From NCBI GenBank assembly GCA_001969505.1, contig LSSK01000766.1:1-18345 (forward strand): DNA of 18,345 nt, in the 5' to 3' direction. Positions within the stretch are counted from its first letter, which is position 1, and every line of letters begins with the position of its first letter. The translations under genes and the position numbers were made by a program. Source of the stretch: Zancudomyces culisetae (lineage: Eukaryota > Kickxellomycota > Harpellomycetes > Harpellales > Legeriomycetaceae). Below, piece by piece: positions 1 to 9,265 of this stretch. The notes under the pieces are model-generated. The model made no database searches, was not told the DNA's origin, and worked only from the letters and a program-made list of their open reading frames with translations.

Positions 1-228
1 CCATGTATCAACAACCCTTGATGATTTTCTGTCAGTTTTACATAGTGGTTGATTGGCTGCAGACTGGGTACCAATTGGACTCTTAATGTCGTAATCCACT
101 GGATCACCAGCTGGGCACAGTGAATTATTTGGTGATAATCTTGGACATGGTTGAACCATAGCCATGTGGGAGTATACACCTGTTGCGAACAGAGTTACGA
201 GTACACCAAGGTTGAGTTTTGAAAACAT
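1..228 (-). CDS. Secreted LPMO-like protein, 5' part only
   Basis: The reading frame starts at an ATG at 228 and stays open for 76 codons to the window edge, so only the N-terminus is visible. Residues 1-20 form a signal peptide (MFSKLNLGV, then a hydrophobic run ending YS). The predicted mature protein starts HMAMVQPCPR, with His21 as its first residue. Copper-dependent lytic polysaccharide monooxygenases, which cleave chitin or cellulose oxidatively outside the cell, need such an N-terminal His for their histidine brace. Cysteines at 28, 38 and 63 suit a disulphide-bonded secreted domain. The second brace histidine and the axial residue lie beyond the window, so enzyme activity cannot be confirmed. 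It could also be a non-catalytic copper-binding relative of the LPMO fold. A TATA box lies about 175 nt upstream of the start. The secreted, His1 reading is fairly secure; the exact family is not. Confidence 0.72.
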   Translation of the reverse strand, partial: MFSKLNLGVLVTLFATGVYSHMAMVQPCPRLSPNNSLCPAGDPVDYDIKSPIGTQSAANQPLCKTDRKSSRVVDTW

Positions 229-401
229 TTTGTGTGTTATTATTATATGCTGTTACTGTTCTTGTTTTTTTATTGAGATTGAGGTATTTTACCCTGTAGT
301 TTCAGATTTGGAAAGTATATTTTAAGATTGCTACTATGGTATGAAAATTATGAATTCAATTGATAAAGTACTTGAGATAATATTGAACTGGGAACTCTGA
401 G

Positions 402-409
402 CTTATATA
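402..409 (-). promoter_or_regulatory. TATA box candidate for the LPMO-like gene
   Basis: TATATAAG on the minus strand, about 175 nt upstream of the ATG at 228. This would give a transcription start near 370-380 and a leader of about 150 nt. The same arrangement is seen at the GPI-protein gene in this window, which supports the reading. Confidence 0.5.
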
Positions 410-1197
410 CTTTTTTTTGGTTGCTGTATACAAAATATCCAGTACTAGGATTCTTGGATTGGTTTTCTAAAGTATGCTATACTCCGAAAACCCAACATTT
501 CAAGGATGTGGAGCAGCGAATCTTGAACTATGGCGTCATACACAGTATTATGCAATTATATTTATATATATATATATCTGTTTGGTTGGGTTCTAGTAGT
601 GCAATATTACAAGCCCATTTAGGAATATCTGTGTCTCTGCTTTAAAAGATGGAACACCATATCTCTTTTATTAACCAAATCAGGTTTAAACTTACTGCCA
701 AAGTTTGTAGAGTTTTCTATAAATTATGGTTTTGCATAACCGCCCTTTTTATTATACTAATATTTTGTCAAGTGGTTTAATGTAGTATTTTTTTTTGGAT
801 CTGTAATATGGGCTCCCAGAAAAGTGGTATCAAAATAATCTACCAATCTTTAAACTGAATAATATTTTGATCACCATATTTAAATTGACATTTACAGCTT
901 ATTCCACAGCCATAATATTATGAAACTAATAGCACACTAAGGGTGAAAAAAGTATGCGCATTTCATGCAGCAATGGTTATATGGTACCCTTGCAAATTAT
1001 TTTTTGATTTTACCCCCTCAATACGTGCGCTCGTATATTGCATTTATTTCTGGTGGAGAAAAGGCGTTCCAAAATGGTTCAACGATTTAATTTGGTAGTT
1101 CTTCTGAGAGGGACATTTTTTTAGGTTGAAATGATTTAGCATAATGAGCTCTACCAACTAAAAACAAACCAAATAAGCTTTCTCGCTACTTACATCC

Positions 1198-1237
1198 ATT
1201 TAATGTTTTTTAGCGTTATTTAATGTTCAGTAGCGTT
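1198..1237. repeat. Tandem 20-bp direct repeat, two copies
   Basis: Two adjacent 20-bp units, each starting ATTTAATGTT and ending TAGCGTT, match at 17 of 20 positions. Only the three central bases differ (TTT versus CAG). It lies in non-coding DNA about 1 kb upstream of ISA2. It is probably a local duplication; a paired protein-binding site is possible but unproven. Confidence 0.6.
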
Positions 1238-1816
1238 GCTGACCACGATTTCAAGCTTGTTATCTAACTGTAAAAAACTAGCGAATATTAATGATATTAT
1301 TATTGCTAGACTATTTTCAAATAATAGACTTGAGGTCTTTAATGCAGGGTTATACAAGCTTGAGTGATTTCGAAATTTTGTATAAAATAGTAAATGTTTC
1401 GATAAAAATTACATATTTTTATGGGCTCAATGCCCTGAGTAGAAGAAACAACTGTTGCTGATGTGAGTAGATTACATTTTGATTTGGTGATACCATATTA
1501 ACTGAGTATGTATTGTTGTATACTTGAAAGAAATTAGGCGTACCAAACACAACGTATTATTATGCAACAACTGTGTAGTAGGTGTACAAATTATGTATTT
1601 GTCTTTTCAAAACTGTAAATAGCTTTCTCCTCATACAAATATCTACGTCCTGTGGTATAATTTTAATAATTTGAGGTTTCCTCCTCTCTCAGAGAACATA
1701 ATTCTCAATTTTCTTTACGTTGTTTTCAAAGCGATTTTCAAGAAAAGTTATCAAATATCAAACGCCGGATTTCCGTTATTCATCAAACGTCTCTCCTAGA
1801 TGATAGATAAAAGACG

Positions 1817-2005
1817 ATGTTTTATAGAGATTATTCAGTAAAGCACAAGGCTCCAATGCCAATTTCATGGTATAGCGCCTTTTTTAAACCTCTTTCTCGC
1901 CGCTTACAAAGTATGGTTTCTAGTTCCTCTTTCAAATTTTTTGATTACCAAGAATTAAAAGGCTATTTTTTATTTGGATTTGGATGTTTGAGTTTAGGCC
2001 AATAA
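1817..2005 (+). CDS. Doubtful small ORF, 62 residues, unrecognised
   Basis: An ATG-started frame encodes a basic N-terminus (MFYRDYSVKHKAPMPISWY), a Ser/Phe-rich middle and a short hydrophobic C-terminus (GYFLFGFGCLSLGQ). It follows a pyrimidine-rich stretch ending in a purine-rich leader, which looks promoter-like. The basic N-terminus and hydrophobic tail could suit a small mitochondrial membrane protein, but I recognise no family. It lies in the same direction as ISA2 and about 190 bp upstream of it, so it could instead be an upstream ORF or untranslated leader. Chance ORFs of this size are common in such DNA, so this entry is weak. Confidence 0.22.
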   Translation: MFYRDYSVKHKAPMPISWYSAFFKPLSRRLQSMVSSSSFKFFDYQELKGYFLFGFGCLSLGQ

Positions 2006-2193
2006 GAAGCTGCACTTAATTGATAACTTGAGAAACACGCAAATTTGGCCACAAAGCTGTCACGCGTTGATAAATAGCTACTAGGAAATGTTGGCAAGAA
2101 ACAGGAATAAAATCCTATTCCTTGGCTTTTATCAGATATTTCTTTTTTAATTCTTTTACTTTTAAAATTGCGATTAAAGTTAAATGCATTTGA

Positions 2194-2754
2194 ATGAAAA
2201 TATCGAATATTCCTAAAATGTATAGACATATTCACAAATCAATAGTAAACAGAAATCTTTTTCGAACATTTAATAATCTGGCGGTATTAAATAAGGCCAG
2301 TGTTGTAAGAGATGAGACCATCGATCAAAGTAGTAAAGACAAAGGGTCCGAATTAATCTTAACAGAAAGCGCAATCAAAGTAAATCTCCTCTATATTAAA
2401 TTTTATTTCTAACATATCGTGCTGCATGTTTTTAATTCATTGGATTATATACAGAGATTAGAAAAACTTGGAGAGATTTCGGGAAAAACACAATATCTTC
2501 GAGTTCAGGTGGATTCGGGTGGTTGTTATGGTTTCCAATACAAGCTGGATTTGGCAGAAAACCCAGAAGCCGATGATGTAGTGCTAAAACGAGGAAAATC
2601 TAGAGTTGTTGTTGACCAGATTTCGCTGGATTTAATTAGGGGTGCAACAATTGATTGGAAGGATGAATTGATTGGGCACTCTTTTAGAATTATAGCCAAT
2701 CCCAATTCCAGTGGAGGTTGTGGTTGTGGTGCAAGTTTTGAGATTAAAATCTAA
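2194..2754 (+). CDS. ISA2: Mitochondrial Fe-S cluster assembly protein ISA2/ISCA2
   Basis: Two exons, 2194-2379 and 2455-2754, are separated by a 75-nt phase-0 intron (gtaaat ... atacag, with a CTAAC branch-like site at 2409-2413). Joining them gives LTESAIK-RLEKLGEI, the usual start of the A-type carrier domain, and a protein of 161 residues. The three conserved cysteines are present: Cys86 in SGGCYGFQY, and Cys151 and Cys153 in SGGCGCGASF near the C-terminus. Family knowledge: with ISA1 and IBA57 it matures [4Fe-4S] clusters in the mitochondrial matrix. Residues 1-35 are basic, hydroxylated and free of acidic residues, as in a mitochondrial presequence. An in-frame TGA lies directly before the ATG, supporting this start, although Met9 is an alternative. 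The gene converges on PRP18, whose stop codon is only 218 bp away. The "GFQY" context favours ISA2 over ISA1. Confidence 0.93.
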
Positions 2755-2972
2755 GTCTTGCACAGCTAATATAACTTATATTTTGTCATATGTATTTTTT
2801 ACAAGATTGATGTTTTAGGCGCAAACCTACTCAGAGCTAAATTTTTTTATACTTCATTTTGCGTTTATTGATCAAAAAGATATTACATACAAGTAAACCA
2901 AAAGTCTTTTCATATTATAAGATATTAAAACTATAATAGCACTAGACATCGATATTATAACGGGTTGGTATA

Positions 2973-4588
2973 TTAGCCGACTTTCTTTGCCAAGTCATCA
3001 GGAGGATATTTTGTCTGTGCGAAGGTGATCAGCCTCTTAATAGACTGTATCCATTTGCGCTGTGTTTCGTCGTTCAGTACATCTATCAATATCGTAAAAA
3101 GTGCCCTTTTTAGTAGTATCGTGAATATCTTAATAATGCTGCTAATATTAAAGAAAACCAGACTTACGAGCTACTTTACTAGCATTGATGTTTTCCCTGG
3201 CTGAGCGTTCGTGGATTCCAACCATGGTTACACCAATTGGCCAAGGTGCGTTACCGATTGCTAATCTAAGATAGCAGTCATTTGCCTTGATGTACTCCCT
3301 TTGGTGCATATACATTGCTATTTCTGTTATCCGCTCCAAAACGTCGGGATTTATTGACTATTGGGTTTTTTCATATTTTTAGTACACCGCCCATTATGTA
3401 ACAAATAATAACACTCGTACTTGCCTTTCTTTTGATCATTCGAAAAAAGGGCTTCATATAGTCGACGGATTGTCGTTGAGTGGCGGCTGCGAGTTTCCAA
3501 TTAATGGTTTTTCTCTCTTCATCTAGTAAAGTATATTCGAATATCCATGTTAGTTTCAAACTGCATTTATTCAGATTAAGGGCTAAAAATATATTATTTG
3601 TTCTAGCGTCCAGCTTACCTGGTTTAAGATACAAATACTCCTCCCATTCAATCAACAATTTCTAAATCGGATACAGTTGTTAGTTTTTCATCAAAGTGCA
3701 CGTTATCTTTTAAATAACAATATAGTTACCTTGAAATATGCGTAAATCAACGTATTATTCTGCTCGGGACTTTCTTCTAAAAGTTTTGGGGAGATCGACT
3801 GTGTATCCTATTTACAAAAATACCAATTACAACTTAGGATTGAGCTGAGAAATAAATCCAAACATAAGCACCTTGTACTCACAAATTTATCAAAAAGTTC
3901 GATTTTTTTCCTTCTCTTTTCCAAATCCTCGTTTTCAAGTTTGCTCTTTTTCTTGAGTTCATCCAATAAAGTTCCAGATTCCATTTCCTCAAGAACTTTC
4001 ATAAAGTCATTTCGTTGTCCCTATTTGTTCCACATGAGGAGATTAATTTGCCCCAATCTATAAATAAGACAACTGTAATATGAACTAAAGTACCGTTGAT
4101 CTCTCATCCAGCAATTCCAAAGTTCTTAATCTAATTTTTCTATCTTTTTCGCTTTCAGCAAACAATCTTATCGGCTCATTCCTAGCTCGCAATCTTTTTA
4201 TAATTTCTGATTCTGGAAGATCATATTTTTCGATTTCATCCTATATTTATTAGAGATATTAAACGCATTTTAGAAGAAATTAAAAACACCGCCAATTCTT
4301 TAATTATACAACAAAGACGCTGACCTCAATCCTGTTGGGTTTTTGTTCAATTGGAATGACAATTTCTTCTTTATGTTCCTTCTTAACCTCAACGGATTTC
4401 CTCTCGTTTTCCATCTCTCCAGCCTCTTCCTTTTCAGCTCTCAATCTATTTTCTTGCTCCTGGATTTGTGCCACAGTTACGTATTTCTTAACTTTTTTAA
4501 CATCCGAGCTATCGGTTTCGGCTGCCCGCTTATAAACATTTTTTCTTTTGTTGATTTCTTTGTTTATTGTGCTCTGTAGAAAATTCAT
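2973..4588 (-). CDS. PRP18: Pre-mRNA splicing factor PRP18, 8 exons
   Basis: Exons read 4588-4325, 4240-4094, 4020-3883, 3807-3730, 3661-3619, 3522-3425, 3357-3168 and 3082-2973. They join without frame breaks into 355 residues, close to human PRPF18. Residues 1-88 are charged and helical. Residues 89-137 form the splicing-factor motif ([20 protein letters not shown]). The C-terminal Prp18 domain runs from about residue 205, with the highly conserved loop [15 protein letters not shown] at 291-305. Family knowledge: Prp18 acts with Slu7 in the second catalytic step of splicing, stabilising 3' splice-site docking in the U5-containing spliceosome. Every junction restores known family sequence, for example [15 protein letters not shown]. 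Six introns are GT-AG (68-96 nt). Intron 6 (3424-3358) appears to be GC-AG, and intron 5 (3618-3523) is 96 nt with no stop in frame. Confidence 0.93.
3358..3424 (-). other. GC-AG intron in PRP18 (intron 6)
   Basis: The donor reads AAG|GCAAGT, matching the consensus known for GC-type 5' splice sites. The acceptor is CAATAG, and a TACTAA branch-like site lies inside. Only this pair keeps the phase and gives [15 protein letters not shown], matching the Prp18 family. The nearest in-phase GT donor (AGT|GTTATT) is poor. Confidence 0.75.
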
Positions 4589-5395
4589 TTTGTTTCTTGA
4601 TGGAATTTCTTCTGCTCCGCTTTAGTTTTAAGTGTATTTTTTGTTTAAATGAAATTTTCACCACTTTGAATGTTGAGCCTGTCTCCGAGATAATTGGCTA
4701 TTAACACTTATACCTTGAATTATTTTAACGAAAAAACTTGCTTTCCATATTTCTGCTATTTCGATCTGTAAATATCAGACCTTTTTTTTTTGTTAGATAA
4801 GTTTATTAAATAAATATTACATTAAACTACAAAAATAATCGTTTACAATATCTACCTAACCTATTCCTCTTACTAATACAGATATAGATATGAAAATATG
4901 TGTAAGATGGGTAAGATGGGTAAGATGGGTAAGATGGGTAAATACAACTAGAAATACAAAGGTTTAACTAGCTTCATGTTGTGTAATAAACGTGATTGAT
5001 TCGCTCTTACGTTTTGGAAACTGTTTCTTTTTTCCTAGCTACTTCAGTTTATTGATTATCCTTGGGGTACTAAATGGACTCAAATTTTTAGTGTATTTTC
5101 TCGAGTCTAAACTGATATAGATAGAATAAATGATACTTGTACTGGTGTCCTCTATAGCATGTAATTACACTAAACCTTATAATTTATAAAATAAAACTTC
5201 TGATGGCCACTAAGTAAATTTTTTTCATTAAATTTGCTAATACACACAAAGTGTTCCTAAATACTAACACTTTCCCAAGCTTACTTGTTTAGTTAAAAGC
5301 CAAGAAGATTTTTGAGTTGTTTATTTCGGATTATTATCCTACACTTTTAATCACTATTATATAAAAACGATGAAGTGGAAAAGTATTAAAAAGTA
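4589..5395. other. Intergenic region between PRP18 and thioredoxin reductase
   Basis: This holds the upstream region of PRP18 and the 3' region of the reductase, both on the minus strand. It is AT-rich, without a coding frame worth reporting. It contains the 9-bp tandem repeat at 4902-4940 and several A/T runs. I see no clear TATA box for PRP18. Confidence 0.6.
4902..4940 (+). repeat. 9-bp tandem repeat, about 4.3 copies
   Basis: The unit GTAAGATGG is repeated four times perfectly and followed by GTA. It is in the spacer between PRP18 and the reductase gene. The unit resembles in length the 9-bp GAAGAGTTG array at 12161-12230, but the sequence differs. Confidence 0.9.
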
Positions 5396-6700
<1,305 letters not shown>

Positions 6701-6869
6701 CTTTTATTAAAGTGTAAATCTTCGCTTATTTTGTAGTTGTTGTTCTGAATAATTATTACTTGTTCGGATACTTATCCTAATATCTTCAACAATAATAGAT
6801 AGTGTTAATTATGGTGCAACTTTAGGTTCGAAAGGGTATAGTTATAAACAGACAAAGTGCAAGTATAGA

Positions 6870-6876
6870 TATAAAG
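6870..6876 (+). promoter_or_regulatory. Possible TATA box for the tentative gene at 6968
   Basis: TATAAAG on the plus strand about 95 nt before the ATG at 6968, in the 267-bp spacer shared with the divergent thioredoxin reductase gene. A second TATAAAC lies near 6843. In AT-rich DNA such matches arise by chance, so this is weak. Confidence 0.25.
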
Positions 6877-6967
6877 TTTTTAGAATTGTTTTGATTATAA
6901 TCAATTAAAACAACTACTATAGTCGCAAAAATATATCTATTTAAGGGTTTTCTCAATTTATATAGCA

Positions 6968-7616
6968 ATGCTGTTTTTTTACAACCGCCAGTTATTAGCT
7001 AGTTTTAAGACGCCTGGCATTGAAATACACATTTCTATTGCCTCACGGTATTGGTCCTTTAAATCACATTTGGTATGTTTTTCCTCATAAAATTTGTTTA
7101 TATCCGCTTAAGATAGCTTGAAAAATGCCATTCGGTGAGGTTATATTTTTTTCATCCGTTCCCCTCTTGTTATCCGCTAAATCACCGAATCGAGAAATTA
7201 TGCGTTGTTCCGAGTATAAAGGCTTTTCATGCTAATTTCTTTTTTCTAATAGGAAGGAGCGAAGCAGGAAATATATTGCAAAATGTTCTGTAAGCAATTA
7301 GTCTATGTATTGGTTTGGCCAATTAACGTGCGTCCTAAAAAAGCGCAGATCGATATAGCTTCGGTTTGTTTTTTACATCTAAAATGGTTCTCCAATCACA
7401 TTTGTGAGTATTTTATAAACAGCAATTGTAGTGATACTGACCACCACAAAAAAAAAGCCATTGAAACTGGTTTTGAACAAACACAGTGTGGCCAAAGATA
7501 GAGCAAAGCAGTTGAATCCTTCCTCCATTATGGCTTATTTTCAAAAGAGCGCATTGATTTTGGGGATGAATGCATTTTTGAGGATTGGATTACAAATCGA
7601 GTATTCATCATCCTAA
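6968..7616 (+). CDS. Tentative 3-exon gene, unrecognised 111-residue protein
   Basis: I do not recognise this protein. Exons 6968-7072, 7253-7289 and 7423-7616 join in frame to 111 residues. Splice sites are plausible: TTG|GTATGT with CTAATAG|G (intron 180 nt, with GCTAAT near its end), then TTCT|GTAAGC with AAACAG|C (133 nt). The product starts MLFFYNRQLLASFKTPGIEI, is basic overall, has a short hydrophobic stretch (FSIVVILTTT), a lysine-rich middle and an amphipathic C-terminus (ALILGMNAFLRIGL). A small mitochondrial protein would suit, but that is a guess. It is transcribed away from the thioredoxin reductase gene. Competing readings exist: exon 2 continues open without the second intron to a TAG at 7499-7501, and a further frame is open after that stop. 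It could be a pseudogene or a different splice form. Confidence 0.35.
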
Positions 7617-7705
7617 ATCCTAATGTGACTATTCTGCATCCTCTAGCATTTAAAAAAACAAAAAGGATTAAATGGTAAAATACATGAGTGGGGAATAAAA
7701 AGTAA

Positions 7706-7788
7706 AGGATTAAGGGGGGTGGAAAGTGGAGAGTGGAGGGTGGAGAGTGGTGAGATGTGAGTTGAGAATAGGGGGGATTGGCAAGGAA
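7706..7788 (+). repeat. Purine-rich, G-rich tract with GGAGAGTGG repeats
   Basis: Nearly free of C on the plus strand, with runs of six Gs at both ends (GGGGGG near 7714 and 7772) and GTGGAGAGTGGAGGGTGGAG in between. It could fold into a G-rich structure in DNA or RNA; no function is evident. It lies 100-170 bp downstream of the tentative gene at 6968-7616. Confidence 0.55.
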
Positions 7789-8552
7789 TTCGTTTTGATT
7801 AGCTCCATTCTGTTCTTTGGATTATTATAAAGAAAAATGCACCTATAAAGCTTTATAAAATAAAAAAAAGAACCCCGGCTGAGTTGGGCACATCAAGCCA
7901 ACAAAATAAAGTTGGTTATAATAGCCCATATTTTCACATATCCCAGGATCCCAATTACAAAGAACATGATCCAATGGGCATAACCTTGAGAATTGGCCCT
8001 AACTGACATTTGAATTCAGCTGTGACCACGCATTTTGCTATTTTTAAATTTATCTCCTGGATGAGCAAATTATAAACCTGTTGTAAGATAGAATGAGGGA
8101 CTTCAAAACCCACAAACATCTGGTGATCCAATATGACGAATGTTTGCTCATCTCATCCAAATGGCTATACACATCCCCTTTTGTGAGATGAAAAGATGCA
8201 GAAAATCCCAAATAAAAGCTCTTGAGCGCACAGAATACATTTGCCTCCTCCCTCCTACTTAATTTCCTTCCCCATACACAGCAAATTAAAAATGCGCACA
8301 TACTACCTAAGGATAGGATTCCAGCAAATTCTTCAGATAGGCACAACAACGTACTTCATTCGTTCTTTGAGTGTAATAAACATATACATGTGTTACTTTG
8401 AATGCATAAAAAAAATTAAAAAAGCATCAAATAAATTCGGACAAAGCTGAGCTAGGGATATTCATTGAGCGGGTCTTATTTTTGGATCAACATCAACCTC
8501 AACTCTGAATGCTCATTTTAAATCAAATATCCCAAAAAAATATATAAAAAAA

Positions 8553-8578
8553 CTGGTAATGTATTGCCGTATTACCAG
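8553..8578. repeat. Inverted repeat, 8-bp arms, 10-bp loop
   Basis: CTGGTAAT (8553-8560) and its exact reverse complement ATTACCAG (8571-8578) flank a 10-bp loop. The core TGGTAAT recurs at about 8611 and 8702 in the same orientation as the left arm. It may be a hairpin or a paired protein-binding site. Confidence 0.55.
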
Positions 8579-8707
8579 CTTCCCAAAAACAAAAGTATTC
8601 TGGAGGGCCAATTGGTAATAATCTTGCCTTAGTATCATCGTTTTTCCGTATGGGTTAGTTTTTTATTCTATTTTATTATTTTAACTTGCTCACACCTGTA
8701 TTGGTAA

Positions 8708-8737
8708 TATTTTTTTACTAGTGTAGTAAAAAAAATA
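8708..8737. repeat. AT-rich inverted repeat around ACTAGTGTAGT
   Basis: TATTTTTTTACTA and TAGTAAAAAAAATA pair over 13 bp around a 3-bp loop, with one extra A in the right arm. On RNA either strand would form a hairpin with a U-rich arm. It lies in non-coding DNA with no gene end within 500 bp, so a terminator role is not supported. Confidence 0.5.
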
Positions 8738-8821
8738 TCAGATGATCAAGATTCACCTATTAACCCTTAGCATCTAAACCAACATAATTGAACTTACAAT
8801 GCTGAAAAGAAATGAATAAAC

Positions 8822-8847
8822 TCTCCTCCTCCTCCTCCTCCTCCTCC
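8822..8847 (+). repeat. CTC/CCT trinucleotide microsatellite
   Basis: About eight perfect trinucleotide units in non-coding DNA. No coding frame runs through it. Confidence 0.85.
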
Positions 8848-9096
8848 CCACCTTAAAGCTAAAAAAAATAACATGAATGATGTGCTAGTATAATTGCCCT
8901 GGTACAGCACATGTCTTCTCATCAACACCTCTGTTAAAAACGAAGCCTAAAATGGATTGATACAGTTTAGATAATTATATAAATAAAACCGAGTGTTTTG
9001 GTATCATCGTTTATTTTCTTTTTAGTTTAGTATATATGATATATGCTGGCAGGAACTCCTCTAAAGTAATAAAAAAAAGTAATAAAAACTTGAATC

Positions 9097-9103
9097 ACAC
9101 ACA

Positions 9104-9134
<31 letters not shown>
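9097..9134 (+). repeat. CA dinucleotide microsatellite
   Basis: A (CA)n tract of about 19 units with one interruption (CAAACA), about 130 bp beyond the stop codon of the membrane-protein gene on the minus strand. It probably lies in or just after the 3' UTR of that gene. Confidence 0.9.
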
Positions 9135-9265
9135 TCCCTCCCGTACCATGGTCAATAAACTAGAAGTATGAAGATAATCCAACAACCTAACATGAGCGAT
9201 ACTACCAACCAATATGAGAAATGAGAGAAAAAACTCAAGCAAATGCGATATAAACATGGTTAAAC

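Larger units (their letters stand above)
229..1816. other. AT-rich intergenic region without a supported gene
   Basis: Beyond the leader and TATA box of the LPMO-like gene this stretch is very AT-rich with many stops in all frames. One 74-codon frame at 421-645 begins at TTG and has no recognisable features. The stretch contains a tandem 20-bp duplication at 1198-1237. From about 1680 the sequence is pyrimidine-rich (cctcctctctc), which might be a core promoter for a start near 1817 or for ISA2 at 2194. I see no RNA gene. Confidence 0.6.
7617..9265. other. Intergenic region without a supported gene
   Basis: This lies between the tentative gene ending at 7616 and the end of the membrane-protein gene at 9266. 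It holds a purine/G-rich tract (7706-7788), two hairpin-forming inverted repeats (8553-8578, 8708-8737), a CTC/CCT microsatellite (8822-8847) and a CA microsatellite (about 9097-9134). A 99-codon minus frame at 8050-8349 starts at TTG and has no family features, so I do not call it. From about 7850 to 8350 base composition is less AT-rich than in other spacers, which could reflect an undetected exon or RNA, but I cannot identify one. Confidence 0.55.

Noticed and set aside
421-645. 74-codon plus-strand frame upstream of the LPMO-like gene
   Set aside because: It starts at TTG, overlaps the leader side of the other gene's promoter, and shows no family features or splice support.
3371-3658. Continuous 95-codon frame suggesting no intron in the fifth PRP18 exon
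   Set aside because: Reading through adds 32 residues foreign to the Prp18 domain, whereas splicing at 3618/3523 restores [15 protein letters not shown].
6822-6840. GGTTCGAAA resembling a tRNA B box
   Set aside because: There is no A box at a suitable distance and no cloverleaf pairing around it.
8050-8349. 99-codon minus-strand frame with cysteines and hydrophobic stretches
   Set aside because: It starts at TTG, its first ATG is well inside, no splice partners were found, and the sequence matches nothing known to me. An exon cannot be fully excluded.
9027-9257. 76-codon minus-strand frame with a Cys-Val repeat
   Set aside because: It is produced by translation of the CA microsatellite and lies in the 3' region of the membrane-protein gene.
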